In this document: piece after piece, positions 24,989-36,154 of the stretch | Layout of the letters: each line of letters starts with the position of its first letter | Position numbering within the stretch: the first letter of the stretch is position 1 | NCBI RefSeq assembly: GCF_029212575.1 | Contig: NZ_JARGPK010000080.1 | Span: forward strand, 1 to 64,000 | DNA from: Antarcticimicrobium sp. | Lineage (GTDB): Bacteria; Pseudomonadota; Alphaproteobacteria; Rhodobacterales; Rhodobacteraceae | Reading direction: 5' to 3' | DNA length: 64,000 bases | Made by a program: the position numbers and the translations under genes | The notes under the pieces: generated by a model | Database searches by the model: none | Told to the model about the DNA's origin: nothing | What the model saw: the letters and a program-made list of their open reading frames with translations, nothing else

Positions 24989-25876
24989 TCAACGCCTGAT
25001 GGCGATGCGTGCGACCAGCCAGGTGAGCAGCATCAGCGCGAAGTCCACCGCCAGCCAGGCCCGCATCAGGCCGGTATCGGCCGAGGAGAACGGCAGAATG
25101 AAGAGCGCCAGTCCATTCAGGCTCTCGGGGACGGAAAAGATCAGCAGCGCCACGACATTGTTGAAGAAATGCACAGCGACCGCCGGGCCAAGGGTTCCCG
25201 CCCGGGCGGTGAGATCGGCCATAAGGACCCCGAAGCACCCGGCCCAGAGCGCGATCATCCCGGCGTTCGGCCCGGCCTCGGCCGGTACGAAGTGGCCCAG
25301 CGCGAACAGGGCAGAGGGCAGGATCAGCCAGACCACCGGATGTCGGAACCGCGCCGCCAGCGCCTGCTGGAGATAGCCGCGGAACAGGATTTCCTCGGCG
25401 CTGACCTGGATCAGGATCGCGATCAGCGCCAGCGGAAGCAGCATCAGCCAGCGCCCGAACGGAAGATTGGGCAAAAGCGGCGCGCCCATGTGGTAGGGCG
25501 GCAGGGCGACCAGCACCAGCCCGAACAGCAGCAGCAGGCGCAGCACCCGCCAGAACTGCAGCGCCGCGCGCCCCGGCGGGCCGATCAGCCCCAGCGGCGC
25601 GCGCCGCTGAACCTGGTGCGCCGCGGCAAAGACGCCGACGATGACAAAGCCGAAGCTTGCCAGCAGGATCAGCATCGGGCCCGGCCGATGCCCCGTCGCC
25701 AGGTCCGCCGCCCAGCCGATCGGACCGGCGGAAAGGAGCGCGGCCTGAACCACCGCGTTCAGGCCAAAGGTGATCACGGCCACCATCACCAGCCCCGCCA
25801 GCAGGCGCCAGAGCGCCTTGCCCGGCCGGGCCGGGGCGACCAGCCATTCATGCGCGGCATAGGGGCGGTCAGTCAT
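24989..25876 (-). CDS. CPBP-family intramembrane metalloprotease-like protein
   Basis: This 295-residue protein has about eight hydrophobic segments and the CPBP/Abi (PF02517) motifs: Glu161-Glu162 and Arg166 in EEILFRG, His195 in FALGHF, and His236 with Asn240 in HFFNN, the putative metal and catalytic residues of the Rce1-like protease fold. Bacterial members take part in peptide maturation, immunity or regulation, but most are uncharacterised. Its start overlaps the end of the large ABC-like gene by eight bases, so the two are co-translated and probably work on the same membrane process. Confidence 0.85.
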   Translation of the reverse strand: MTDRPYAAHEWLVAPARPGKALWRLLAGLVMVAVITFGLNAVVQAALLSAGPIGWAADLATGHRPGPMLILLASFGFVIVGVFAAAHQVQRRAPLGLIGPPGRAALQFWRVLRLLLLFGLVLVALPPYHMGAPLLPNLPFGRWLMLLPLALIAILIQVSAEEILFRGYLQQALAARFRHPVVWLILPSALFALGHFVPAEAGPNAGMIALWAGCFGVLMADLTARAGTLGPAVAVHFFNNVVALLIFSVPESLNGLALFILPFSSADTGLMRAWLAVDFALMLLTWLVARIAIRR

Positions 25877-28800
25877 CGAAATACTCGTTGAACGACTCGG
25901 GCGGGATCGGCAGGTTCTTGTCCCGCACGACCTCGGAAAGGTTGATCTGGGCCGAATGCAGCAGTTCGGTGGCGCCGGTCAGATGTGCCGCCACGGCCTC
26001 CAGCAGGGCCATCGCCACAGAGGCGTCGTTCTCGATCACCGCGCGGAACTCCTCGGCACCGATGCGCAGGAACCGCGTCGGTTCTATCGCCACAAGATCG
26101 AGAAAGCGTTTGTCGCGCGTGATCACGGCCAGGTCGCCGATCAGTCGCCCCGGCCGCACGAAGGAAATCGGCGGCGCCTTGGGGTCGCCCTCCTGCCAGC
26201 GCAGTTCCGCCAGCCCTTCGAGACACAGGTAGACCGCGTCGGCAGGCTGGTCGTGAGAGAAGACGATCTGCCCTTGCGCCGCCTCGTACCATTGTGCCGA
26301 GAACGCCAGCAGGCGCCGGTTGCGCAAACTGAGTCGCCCGAACAACTCATTGCGCGACAGGGTCGCAAGTTTCCGGCCGAGGTCGTCGGTCCCCTCCGCC
26401 CCGAGCGCCGGTTGCAGCGCGCCGCCGTCGATCCTTCCGTCGCGGATCTCGACATACATGTCATAGGCGTCCGGGTTGTCGAACCGGTCCTCAAGAAACA
26501 GCATGGTGGTGTTGGGCAGGAGTTCGCGCAGCCGATGGCGCGTGTTGTAACGGCTTTCCGCGTCATGGCTGGCCAGGATGTTGTCCATGATCAGAATGTC
26601 GGGGCGCTTGATGCCCGCCCGGCTGAAGCCTGCACGCTCCTGGAAAACGGTGGGCAGGTTGGTGCCGCCGAGCCCGGCGCGCAGATCGTAGAGGATCGCG
26701 GCCGCCCGGTGACGCAACCCGTGCGCCTCGAGCACCTCGGCGACGACATTCTCGATCTCCTCGGCCTTGGCGCCGGCCATGATCGAGACCCGGCCATAGA
26801 TGGCGTTCTCGACCACCGTCAGGAGCGGCACATAGGCCTCGGGATCGACCGGCACGAACAGGTCGGCCAGCCGCCGGCGCAACTCCCCGCCCCGGCTGCG
26901 GCGGATCGACAGGATCTTTTCCTTGTATTCCTCGGGAAAATTCGGGCCGATCTGCTCGGCGGTCAGCATGAAGGGTACGATCAGCAGCATCGCCCGATCT
27001 TCCTGCGACAGAGATGTCTCGCCGCGCCGCGCCGCCCGCGCCGCGATATCGGACACCCGCAGGTAAAGCTCCTGGTCCAGTCCCAGGCGCAGAAACAGCG
27101 GATGCTGGGTTCCGTCCTTGCCGAAGGTCCGGTTGAGCGTGTCGATCACCCCCATGGAGACGGCGATGGCATCATCGGCAAGGCCCTGATCCTGCAACAT
27201 CTGCATGAACCGTTTCTCTCCTGCCAGCGCCTCGGGCAGGATCTGGCGCGCCGGAGTAGCGAACAGCAGGTTGCCCGCCAGCGGCAGTGCCGGGTTGAAC
27301 CGGTCCGGGTCGAACCCGAAAACGGCATCGTCCAGCCCGCGTTCGCGCAGCTTCTCCCGGATCTCCGGACGCAGATCGACGATCGCGCGCGCCAGGCCGG
27401 GGTGCTGCGCGGGAACGAACCGCGACCGCAGCGTGCGGCGGAACATCAGCTCGTCGATCCCCATCGCCTCGATCAGTTTGAACCACCAGTCGCGCACCTC
27501 TGCCCCGTCGGACAGACCGGCGATCTCGGGATCGACCCAATCGGCCAACAACGGATCGGTGCTGTTGCCCGCGCGCGTGGCTTCCAGGGCATGCGCATCA
27601 TGCGCCGCAGCGAGGTGTTCGGTGTCGCGCGGGCGCATCTTGAGCGGCATGAGCAGGTTGTCGCCCAGGGTGCCGTCGAACAGGTAGGGGCGTGAATTGG
27701 CATAGCCGATGCGCGCCGCGATGACCGACTGGTGCAACTGCTCCAAAGGGTAGCCCGACAGCACCACGTCGCCCCGCGTCGGCAGCGTCTCGCGCACCAG
27801 AAGCTCGGCCAGCGCGCTGCGCTCGCTCGCCTTGTCGCTCTGGATCGCGACGCGGCTGCGGGGTGGAATGGTCAGGTTGATATCCTCCAGGATGGTATTG
27901 CCGTCCTGGTCGCGCACGGTGACATCACGCAGCTCGATCGCCCCGAACAGGTGCGGAATGTTCGACGGTTCGCCGTCGAACAACTCCTCCGGGATCATGT
28001 CGCGCGGCGCAAAGCGTTCGGTCACCACGTCCCAGCGCAGGGACATGTCCTGGATCTGGTTGTAATAGGTCAACAGCTCTTTCCACGGGCTCGACAGATC
28101 CTTGTAGGCCGACAGCGCCGCCACCAGCGCCCCCACGGTGATGTCCCCCCGGATCGCCAGGTAGCCGCCGACCGAATAGAACATGAAGGGCGTCAGATGC
28201 CCGATCATGTTGTTGAGGAACTTCATGAAGTATTTCTTCTGATAGATCCGGAACCGGACCTCGAACAGCTTGCCCAGCCGATCCGTGATCATCGCCTGCC
28301 GATACCGCCAGCCGCCGTTGATGCGCAGATCGCTGATGCCCGCGGCGCTTTCGCCGATCTCGGTCGCCAGGTGCCGCAACTCGACGATCCGGTCCTTGTT
28401 CAGCAGGTTGATCTGGCGCTGGATCATCGGAATCAGCCAGGCCTGCAGCGGGATCAACGCCACCGAGGCCAGCCCGAACCACAGGCTTTGCATGAACAAA
28501 AAGGTCACGATGGTCATCATCTGGCCGAACTGGAACACCGGCTGGGCCACGGCATCGCCCATCAGCCCGCCCATTGGCTCGGCCTCGGATGTTATCATCG
28601 CCACCAGCTCGCCCTGGCTGGTGGTGCGGAAATAGGGCCTGGGAAAGCGCAGCATGCGGCTGATCAACGTATAGCGCAGCCGCCGAAGCATGCGCTCGGA
28701 CAGCACCCCCTTGCGGGTGTTGATATGCATCTTCATCAACCCGCCGATCAGCACCGTCACCAGAAAGGCGACGCAGAGCACAAAGAGGAACTGCACCTGG

Positions 28801-28982
28801 GTCAGCTCGATCCCCTGGATCTCGGTCCGCTCGGTCGTGGCGCCGATGGCGTCGTTGATGATCCGCTTGGGCAGTTCCAGCGAGGCATAGAGGAACGGGA
28901 AGGACACCAGCGTCAGAACCAGCAACCAGAGTTGCTGACGCTTGGAGTGCTTCCAGATGAACGCAAACAGCGTGGATTCCAT
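25869..28982 (-). CDS. Large ABC-exporter-like protein with degenerate ATPase motifs and cyclic-nucleotide-binding-like domain
   Basis: From the ATG at 28982 the protein has 1037 residues. Domains in order: type I exporter membrane domain (about residues 1-310, six helices); a nucleotide-binding-like domain starting near 340; a helical insertion of about 300 residues (near 435-735); the rest of the ATPase-like fold; and a C-terminal cNMP-binding-like domain (about 895-1000, LEGLAELRW...[18 protein letters not shown]). Where Walker A (GxxGxGKS/T) is expected, the sequence is [12 protein letters not shown]. The signature region reads [10 protein letters not shown] instead of LSGGQ, and Walker B ends IMDN without the catalytic Glu. 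It therefore probably does not hydrolyse ATP in the normal way. Divergent from ilvD, coupled to the CPBP gene. Confidence 0.85.
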   Translation of the reverse strand: MESTLFAFIWKHSKRQQLWLLVLTLVSFPFLYASLELPKRIINDAIGATTERTEIQGIELTQVQFLFVLCVAFLVTVLIGGLMKMHINTRKGVLSERMLRRLRYTLISRMLRFPRPYFRTTSQGELVAMITSEAEPMGGLMGDAVAQPVFQFGQMMTIVTFLFMQSLWFGLASVALIPLQAWLIPMIQRQINLLNKDRIVELRHLATEIGESAAGISDLRINGGWRYRQAMITDRLGKLFEVRFRIYQKKYFMKFLNNMIGHLTPFMFYSVGGYLAIRGDITVGALVAALSAYKDLSSPWKELLTYYNQIQDMSLRWDVVTERFAPRDMIPEELFDGEPSNIPHLFGAIELRDVTVRDQDGNTILEDINLTIPPRSRVAIQSDKASERSALAELLVRETLPTRGDVVLSGYPLEQLHQSVIAARIGYANSRPYLFDGTLGDNLLMPLKMRPRDTEHLAAAHDAHALEATRAGNSTDPLLADWVDPEIAGLSDGAEVRDWWFKLIEAMGIDELMFRRTLRSRFVPAQHPGLARAIVDLRPEIREKLRERGLDDAVFGFDPDRFNPALPLAGNLLFATPARQILPEALAGEKRFMQMLQDQGLADDAIAVSMGVIDTLNRTFGKDGTQHPLFLRLGLDQELYLRVSDIAARAARRGETSLSQEDRAMLLIVPFMLTAEQIGPNFPEEYKEKILSIRRSRGGELRRRLADLFVPVDPEAYVPLLTVVENAIYGRVSIMAGAKAEEIENVVAEVLEAHGLRHRAAAILYDLRAGLGGTNLPTVFQERAGFSRAGIKRPDILIMDNILASHDAESRYNTRHRLRELLPNTTMLFLEDRFDNPDAYDMYVEIRDGRIDGGALQPALGAEGTDDLGRKLATLSRNELFGRLSLRNRRLLAFSAQWYEAAQGQIVFSHDQPADAVYLCLEGLAELRWQEGDPKAPPISFVRPGRLIGDLAVITRDKRFLDLVAIEPTRFLRIGAEEFRAVIENDASVAMALLEAVAAHLTGATELLHSAQINLSEVVRDKNLPIPPESFNEYFDD

Positions 28983-29182
28983 CACCTGGCCCTTGCCCGA
29001 CTTGCCAACACCCCGCAACAGAAAAGGCTCCGGCGCCAAGGGGCATTCCGACGGTAAGCATTGCCCCACGCGATTACAAGCCAGCCGGCATCCCGTACAG
29101 GGAGTCGCGGGCGGGCGGTTGTCCCTTGTCTCGATCCGGGCGCGGGGCTATTGCCGAGGGAGCATTTTTTTGGAGGCCAGCC

Positions 29183-30946
29183 ATGCTCAACAGCCGTTTC
29201 GACAAGTCAAAACTGCCAAGCCGCCATGTGACCGAGGGGCCAGAGCGCGCGCCGCACCGGTCGTACTATTACGCGATGGGCATGACCGACGAAGAGATTC
29301 ACCAGCCCCTGGTCGGGGTGGCCACCTGCTGGAACGAGGCGGCACCGTGCAACATCGCGCTGAGCCGTCAGGCGCAGGCGGTCAAGGGCGGCGTGAAAGA
29401 GGCCCACGGCAGCCCGCGCGAGTTCACCACCATCACCGTGACCGACGGCATCGCCATGGGGCACGAAGGGATGCGCAGTTCGCTGGCCTCGCGCGAGGCG
29501 ATCGCCGATACGGTCGAGCTGACCATGCGCGGCCACTGCTACGACGCGCTGGTCGGGCTGGCCGGCTGCGACAAATCGCTGCCGGGGATGATGATGGCGA
29601 TGGTGCGGCTGAACGTGCCCTCGGTGTTCATCTACGGCGGGTCGATCCTGCCGGGCAAGGCGCCGAACCTGGAGGAGATCCCCGAGGATTTCCGCACCCG
29701 CGACCTGACCGTGCAGGACATGTTCGAGGCCGTGGGCCGCAACCAGAATGGCACCATGTCGGACAAGGCGCTGGAGATGCTGGAACGCGTCGCCTGCCCC
29801 AGTTCCGGCGCCTGCGGCGGCCAGTTCACCGCCAACACCATGGCCTGCGTCTCCGAGGCGATCGGCCTGGCATTGTTGAATTCCTCGGGTATGCCGGCGC
29901 CCTATGAGAGCCGCGACCAATATGGCGAGGCCTCGGGCCACGCGGTGATGAAGCTGCTGGAAAAGAACATCCGCGCGCGCGACATCGTGAATCGCCAGTC
30001 GCTGGAGAATGCCGCCCGCGTGGTGGCCTGCACCGGCGGCTCGACCAACGCCGGTCTGCACCTGCCCGCCATCGCGCATGAGGCCGGGATCGACTTTTTC
30101 CTCGATGACGTCTGCGAAATCTTCCGCGACACCCCCTATTTCGTCGATCTGAAACCGGGCGGCCAGTATGTCGCCAAGGATCTTTTCGATGCCGGCGGCA
30201 TCCCGGTGGTGATGAAAGAGCTGCGCAAGGCCGGGCTGATCCACGAGGATTGCGTCACCGCGACCGGCCGCTCCATCGGCGAGGAACTGGACCTGATCGA
30301 ACGCGAGGCAGACGGTCAGGTGATCTATCCCATCGACAACCCGCTGACCAAGACCGGCGGCGTGGTGGGGCTCAAGGGCAACCTCGCGCCCGAAGGCGCC
30401 ATCGTCAAGGTTGCCGGCATCCCCAGCCAGCACCAGCGGTTCGTCGGCCCGGCGCGCGTGTTCGAATGCGAAGAGGACGCCTTCGAGGCGGTCAAGCAGC
30501 GCAGCTATCAGGAGGGCGAGGTGATCGTCATCCGCAACGAGGGCCCCGCCGGCGGCCCCGGCATGCGCGAGATGCTGGCCACCACAGCCGCGCTCTCCGG
30601 TCAGGGCATGGGCAAGAAGGTGGCGCTGATCACTGACGGCCGGTTCTCCGGCGCGACCCGTGGTTTCTGCGTCGGCCATGTCGGCCCCGAGGCGGCGCAG
30701 GGCGGGCCGATCGCGCTGCTGAAAAACGGCGACGTGATCACCATCGACGCCGTCACCGGCGAGATCAGCGTCGATCTGAGCGACGAGGACCTGGCGGCGC
30801 GCAAGGCCGCGTGGAGCGGGCCGCGCGACACCATCTATGCCTCGGGCGCGCTGTGGAAATACGCCAAGCTGGTCGGCCCGACCTATATGGGCGCGGTGAC
30901 CCATCCCGGCGGCAAGGCCGAGAAGCATGAGTACATGGACCTTTAA
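29183..30946 (+). CDS. ilvD: Dihydroxy-acid dehydratase
   Basis: The 587-residue iron-sulfur enzyme dehydrates 2,3-dihydroxy-isovalerate and its methylvalerate homologue in valine, isoleucine and leucine synthesis. Cys56 (CN), Cys129 (GCDKSLPG, with the carbamylated-Lys candidate Lys131) and Cys211 ([14 protein letters not shown]) are the likely cluster and Mg-site residues. The C-terminal [22 protein letters not shown] is intact. Start at the ATG at 29183 with TGGAGG six bases upstream; an upstream in-frame start would add 19 residues with no ribosome site. Its 3' end overlaps the lipoprotein gene by 20 bases. Confidence 0.97.
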   Translation: MLNSRFDKSKLPSRHVTEGPERAPHRSYYYAMGMTDEEIHQPLVGVATCWNEAAPCNIALSRQAQAVKGGVKEAHGSPREFTTITVTDGIAMGHEGMRSSLASREAIADTVELTMRGHCYDALVGLAGCDKSLPGMMMAMVRLNVPSVFIYGGSILPGKAPNLEEIPEDFRTRDLTVQDMFEAVGRNQNGTMSDKALEMLERVACPSSGACGGQFTANTMACVSEAIGLALLNSSGMPAPYESRDQYGEASGHAVMKLLEKNIRARDIVNRQSLENAARVVACTGGSTNAGLHLPAIAHEAGIDFFLDDVCEIFRDTPYFVDLKPGGQYVAKDLFDAGGIPVVMKELRKAGLIHEDCVTATGRSIGEELDLIEREADGQVIYPIDNPLTKTGGVVGLKGNLAPEGAIVKVAGIPSQHQRFVGPARVFECEEDAFEAVKQRSYQEGEVIVIRNEGPAGGPGMREMLATTAALSGQGMGKKVALITDGRFSGATRGFCVGHVGPEAAQGGPIALLKNGDVITIDAVTGEISVDLSDEDLAARKAAWSGPRDTIYASGALWKYAKLVGPTYMGAVTHPGGKAEKHEYMDL

Positions 30947-31634
30947 GGGGTCCCTCGCGGCTCTGGTTCTGGCAGCTCTGACAGGGTGCGGCGACGGCAG
31001 CTTGCCGTTCGGCGCCCCTGCCGATCCGGCCAACCGCGCCGAGCTTGCCGGCGGCGCGGTCACGGTGGCGGCGCCGCCGGGGTATTGCATCGACCAACAG
31101 GCGCTGCGCCACGGCCCGCGCGGGGATTTCGTGCTTCTGGCGCGCTGCGACACGCTTGGGCTGCGCGGGGTCTTTCCCGGCCGGCAACTGGCGGTGATGA
31201 CCGTCACCACAGCCCCTCGTGCGGACGAGGGCCCGCCGCCAAGTCTGGAAGAGTTGCAGCGGTCGGTGCGGCCCGCGAGGGTAATCGAGGCGGGCCAATC
31301 GGGCGACCTGCCCCTGGTGCGGCTGGATGCGGATGGCGGCGCCGTCGAAGGGGCCGCGCCGCAGCACTGGCGCAGTGCCTTCGCGCTCAACGGTCAGTTG
31401 GTCGCACTTGCGCTTTATGCCCCGGAGAGTGCCTCTGCGGCCCCTGCGGCGGGGGCCGACCTCCTGGCGGACCTGGCCAGCCGGACCCGACGGGCCAGCG
31501 CCCGCCCGGTCAAGGAAGCCGTGCCTCCGGCCGATACCGGCGACCCGGTGCAGCCCGTGGCCGAGCCCGGCCCGGAAGACACCGAACAGAAACGATTTTC
31601 ACCGCTGAAGTTGATTGGCGGTTTGTTTGACTGA
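30927..31634 (+). CDS. Putative lipoprotein of unknown function
   Basis: This 235-residue protein has a lipoprotein signal ([12 protein letters not shown], lipid-bearing Cys near residue 21). The mature part has three further Cys-containing or hydrophobic strands ([42 protein letters not shown]), a disordered Pro/Glu-rich region, and a final [12 protein letters not shown], a motif I associate with Rhodobacteraceae envelope proteins. It begins inside the last codons of ilvD (ATG at 30927 after GAGAAGC), so it is co-transcribed with it. No function can be assigned. Confidence 0.75.
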   Translation: MSTWTFKGSLAALVLAALTGCGDGSLPFGAPADPANRAELAGGAVTVAAPPGYCIDQQALRHGPRGDFVLLARCDTLGLRGVFPGRQLAVMTVTTAPRADEGPPPSLEELQRSVRPARVIEAGQSGDLPLVRLDADGGAVEGAAPQHWRSAFALNGQLVALALYAPESASAAPAAGADLLADLASRTRRASARPVKEAVPPADTGDPVQPVAEPGPEDTEQKRFSPLKLIGGLFD

Positions 31635-31700
31635 CCGGCTTTCGCTAAACTGACCTCAATCACGGCAATTTCGCCCGAGAGGCGCGGGACGGAACGGAAC

Positions 31701-32462
31701 ATGGGCAGTATGTTGGATCGGCTGTTACACAGGCGCGCGCTGCGCAAATGGCGACTTGCGGCAAGTCGCGCCGACGACACCTCTTTGTCCCTGCTCCGGG
31801 TAGAGCGCAACCAGGCGCGCCAGTTGCGCACCCATCTGGACCAGTTGATCCATGTCGCCGATGGACGGCTGGCCCTGCCGCAGATCGGAACCTCCTATTT
31901 CCCCAAGCCGCATGGCACCGACTGGTCCTGGCGCCCCGAGCTTTGGCGGGGGCCGCTTCCGACGCCGGGCCTGAGTTCGGCGCCCAGCAAATCGAAGCTG
32001 GGCAACGAGGTGACGTTGTTTCACGATTGCCACTTCTCCGAGCTGACCCTGCGCCAGCTGCGCAACACCCGCGAGGCGGACCTTGCCGCCTATGGTCTGC
32101 GGATGGACGTGTTCAAATTCGACGGCTCCTTCCTGTCGATCGTGATCGACCTGCCGGATTCGGCTAGACACGGGCTGACGCGCGAGCACATCCTGCGCGT
32201 GGACACGATCATCGAGACCGAGAAACCGTTGGAAATCTTCGCCCGGCTGAACATCGCCAACGGCCCCAACACCGAACAGATCGTGCGGGAACTGCCGCTC
32301 AACGAAGCGCAGGTCACGGTGGAATTCGACCTCGCCTATTCGCGGTTGAACGAGAAAAGGGTTGAAAAGATCTGGCTCGACCTGATCTTCGAGGCGCCGC
32401 AAATGAACCAGGTGATCCTGCGCGACCTGACCCTGTCCCGGCGGCGCCGCGCCGCGCTCTAG
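31701..32462 (+). CDS. DUF6478-like conserved protein of Rhodobacteraceae
   Basis: The 253-residue protein has an N-terminal basic helical part (LHRRALRKWRLAASRADD), then WSWRPELWRGPL, and a beta-rich domain (VTLFHDCHFSELTLRQLRN, FDGSFLSIVIDLPDSA, VEFDLAYSRLNEKRVEKIWLDLIFE). I recognise it as the DUF6478 group, which as far as I know is restricted to Rhodobacterales and uncharacterised. No signal peptide or membrane segment. The next gene starts 11 bases later with its ribosome site overlapping this stop, so they form a pair. Confidence 0.7.
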   Translation: MGSMLDRLLHRRALRKWRLAASRADDTSLSLLRVERNQARQLRTHLDQLIHVADGRLALPQIGTSYFPKPHGTDWSWRPELWRGPLPTPGLSSAPSKSKLGNEVTLFHDCHFSELTLRQLRNTREADLAAYGLRMDVFKFDGSFLSIVIDLPDSARHGLTREHILRVDTIIETEKPLEIFARLNIANGPNTEQIVRELPLNEAQVTVEFDLAYSRLNEKRVEKIWLDLIFEAPQMNQVILRDLTLSRRRRAAL

Positions 32463-32473
32463 GAGACCCCGAG

Positions 32474-32851
32474 ATGAGCGATTTGACCCTGACCAAGATC
32501 CGCCTGCACAACCGCCGCTGGGAGGGCCGGCTGACCGGCGCGCCCGCCGGGGGACCGCCGCCCGATATCCGCGTCACCTATCTCGATCACCCGGTCGAGG
32601 CGGTCGAACTGTCCGAGGCCGGCGAGCCGGGCGTCTGGACCCTCACGGTGACGATCCCGGACGAGGCGGTGGCCGACGGCGTGCATTGCTTTTTGATCCT
32701 GGATGGCGCCAGCGGCACCAAGCTGGGGGATTTCGCACTGATCGCGGGCGAGGCGATTTCGGACGATCTGCGCGCCGAGGTGGAACTGCTCCGCGCCGAG
32801 CTGGACATGCTCAAACGCGCCTTTCGCCGGCATTGCATCGAGACGATGTAG
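32474..32851 (+). CDS. Small beta-rich protein with C-terminal helix, partner of the DUF6478-like gene
   Basis: This 125-residue protein has alternating short strands up to about residue 90 (KIRLHNRRWEGRLTGAP, IRVTYLDHPVEAVELSEAG, VWTLTVTIPDEAVADGVHCFLI). A heptad-like helix follows (residues 95-120, LRAEVELLRAELDMLKRAF) that may pair as a coiled coil. AGGAG lies eight bases before the ATG and overlaps the upstream stop. No family recognised. Probably acts with the preceding protein. Confidence 0.7.
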   Translation: MSDLTLTKIRLHNRRWEGRLTGAPAGGPPPDIRVTYLDHPVEAVELSEAGEPGVWTLTVTIPDEAVADGVHCFLILDGASGTKLGDFALIAGEAISDDLRAEVELLRAELDMLKRAFRRHCIETM

Positions 32852-32959
32852 ACCCGGCGTCCGGACATCCCGCGGCATGGGCTTGCGACCCGGTCCGCCG
32901 GGCCGGGGTGTCGGCATCAGGAATTCAGCCGTGATCCAAGCACGTGACAGGGGTCTCTC

Positions 32960-33475
32960 ATGACGCAAGACACACCGAAATTGCTCCTTGTTTGCGGCAA
33001 GGCGGGATCGGGAAAATCAACCATGGCCGCGCAACTCGGTCGGCCCGCGCGAACGGTTGTCATCGCCGAGGACGATTGGCTCGGAACGCTGTTTGGCGAT
33101 CAGATGTCGTCGGTTTCGGACTACGCGCGGTGCGCTGCCAGATTGCGCGGCATCATGGGGCCGCATGTCGTTGCTTTGCTCCGCTCGGGCATGTCCGTCG
33201 TTCTCGATTTCCCGGCAAACACCATTGCGACCCGGGCGTGGATGCGTGGCATTGCGGAACGCGCGCAAGCGCCTTGCGAGCTTCACTACCTGGATATCCC
33301 GAACGAGCTGTGCAAGGCGAGGTTGCGGGCGCGAAACGCAAGCGGCACGCACCCGTTCAGCCTGACGGACGCGCAATTCGATCAGCTATCCCACCATTTC
33401 GTGGCCCCTACCCCCGATGAGCGGTTCGACATCGTCGTGCACCGCCCGGATGATGATGCGCGGAGCCTGCAATAA
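32960..33475 (+). CDS. P-loop kinase-like ATPase (AAA_33/zeta-like)
   Basis: This 171-residue single-domain protein has Walker A GKAGSGKST at residues 13-21 and a hydrophobic strand SVVLDFPAN that fits Walker B. A basic lid region RLRARNASGTHPFSLT follows, then the C-terminal strand FDIVVHRPDD. The layout matches small-molecule kinases of the AAA_33 group (chloramphenicol phosphotransferase- or zeta-toxin-like). The substrate is unknown; no antitoxin gene is adjacent, so a toxin role is not supported. Confidence 0.75.
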   Translation: MTQDTPKLLLVCGKAGSGKSTMAAQLGRPARTVVIAEDDWLGTLFGDQMSSVSDYARCAARLRGIMGPHVVALLRSGMSVVLDFPANTIATRAWMRGIAERAQAPCELHYLDIPNELCKARLRARNASGTHPFSLTDAQFDQLSHHFVAPTPDERFDIVVHRPDDDARSLQ

Positions 33476-33617
33476 GCTTCTTGCGGAAAAACCGGGCAAG
33501 ATCGGATTTGGCTGGCGCCCCAACATCAGAGGCCTGACGCTCTCGCGGAAATCGACGTGAGCCTGCGCCGATGCGAACCGTCAGAATCCGCCCCGGCCTG
33601 GCGTCGGGTCCGAATGG

Positions 33618-33648
33618 CAGGGGCCGCGCCCTGTGGCGCGGCCCCCTG
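33618..33648. terminator. Strong hairpin between the convergent kinase and ctpA genes
   Basis: CAGGGGCCGCGCC (33618-33630) pairs with GGCGCGGCCCCCTG (33635-33648) around loop CTGT, with one extra C. It lies 22 bases past the ctpA stop in a 195-base gap with no other visible feature. No U tract; it probably limits transcription from both sides. Confidence 0.5.
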
Positions 33649-33670
33649 GTCTCGCGGTCCGCTTGGCGCC

Positions 33671-35002
<1,332 letters not shown>

Positions 35003-35008
35003 GTTCGT

Positions 35009-36154
35009 CTACCCATCCTTATCGGTTCGAAACCACGTTTCCGGGTCCACCGGGCTGCCGCCTTGTCTGACTTCTATATAGAGCGTTTCCGAACGCTCAG
35101 TTCCAGTGCCATCACCGCTTAGTGACAGAATCGCCCCGATTTCGGGGACCGCGCCGCCCATCAGCCCCACCGGCGTGCCCGCCGGGATCACCTGCCCCGC
35201 CTCGCCGTAAACCTCGGCCAGCCCGGACAGCACGAAAAGCGTATCGGGTTGTGGTTCCAGGATCATCACGTTTCCCAGATCCAGCAGCGGCCCGCGATAG
35301 CGGATCGTCGCCGGCGTCGGCGAGGTGACCAGCGCCCGCGGGCGGGCCGCCAGCACCAGACCGGCGCGCGTCACCCCGGCCGCGTCTGCCTCTCCGGCGC
35401 GGTGCAGGACCAGGCCCTGCACCGGCAGCGGGATCTGCCCCTTGAGCGCACCGATGTCGGCGCGGCTTTCGGCGATGTCGCCGGCGACGATCTGCGACAG
35501 CCCGCTGGCGAAGCCGTCAAGCGTCTCGGTCGAGGAGATCAGGATCGCGGTGCGCACCGGGTCCTCGGTAAAGCGACGCGGCAGGTCGGTCCGGTCGGCA
35601 AGGGCCAGGCTCAGCGCGCTGCGCGCCTCCTGCACCCCGGCCAGCCCCTCTTCCAGCGTTTCCGCGGCACTTTGCTGGAGCAGCCGCAGCGTCTGCACCT
35701 CTTCAAGGTCGTGGCGCAGCCGTTCGGCCCGCAGGTTCAGCGCCGGGGTCACCTCGGCCAGCATCATGCCCGACCGCGCGCTGCCCAGCGGCCCCTGCGG
35801 GTGCAGCATGCGCACCGGCGGCGGGGCCGTCTCGATGGTCAGCAGCACGCCGATCAACTGGGCGATCTCGCCCTCGCGCGCCTGCAGCTTGCGGGCCAAT
35901 TGTCCCTCGCGCGTGGCCGCGCGGCGCAGCCCGTCGCGCATCGCCGCGAGGCCCGCCTCATAGGCGCGCACAGTGTCGGTCAGGGCATGGACTCGGTCGC
36001 GCGCGCCCTCGGCCGCCTGCAGGCCCAGCGCCGCCTGTTCCAGTTGCACCGAGGCCGCCCGCGCCGCCGCCGCCGGGTCGCCCTGCCCCGCCGCCGCGCC
36101 AGCCCAGAGGGTGGCGCCGGTCGCGAGGACGGAAAGGGCGCGGTGCAGGCTCAT
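35009..36154 (-). CDS. EnvC-like murein hydrolase activator (degenerate M23 domain)
   Basis: From the ATG at 36154 (overlapping the gpmI stop as ATGA) the protein has 381 residues. It has a signal peptide (MSLHRALSVLATGATLWAGAAAG), a long coiled coil (about residues 25-240, LEQAALGLQAAEGARDRVHALTDTVRAYEAG), and a C-terminal LytM/M23-like domain. The domain keeps the fold strands (YRGPLLDLGNVMILEP, IEVRQGGSPVDPETWF) but lacks the H-x3-D and H-x-H zinc ligands. It therefore should not cut peptidoglycan; like EnvC it more likely activates an amidase at division sites. Confidence 0.85.
   Translation of the reverse strand: MSLHRALSVLATGATLWAGAAAGQGDPAAAARAASVQLEQAALGLQAAEGARDRVHALTDTVRAYEAGLAAMRDGLRRAATREGQLARKLQAREGEIAQLIGVLLTIETAPPPVRMLHPQGPLGSARSGMMLAEVTPALNLRAERLRHDLEEVQTLRLLQQSAAETLEEGLAGVQEARSALSLALADRTDLPRRFTEDPVRTAILISSTETLDGFASGLSQIVAGDIAESRADIGALKGQIPLPVQGLVLHRAGEADAAGVTRAGLVLAARPRALVTSPTPATIRYRGPLLDLGNVMILEPQPDTLFVLSGLAEVYGEAGQVIPAGTPVGLMGGAVPEIGAILSLSGDGTGTERSETLYIEVRQGGSPVDPETWFRTDKDG

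Noticed and set aside
23531-25891. 786-codon open frame antisense to accD and the CPBP gene
   Set aside because: Overlaps well-supported genes on the other strand and translates to low-complexity Gln/Arg/His-rich sequence.
32960-33475. P-loop kinase as a zeta-type toxin
   Set aside because: No antitoxin-sized gene is adjacent and the P-loop alone does not identify a toxin.
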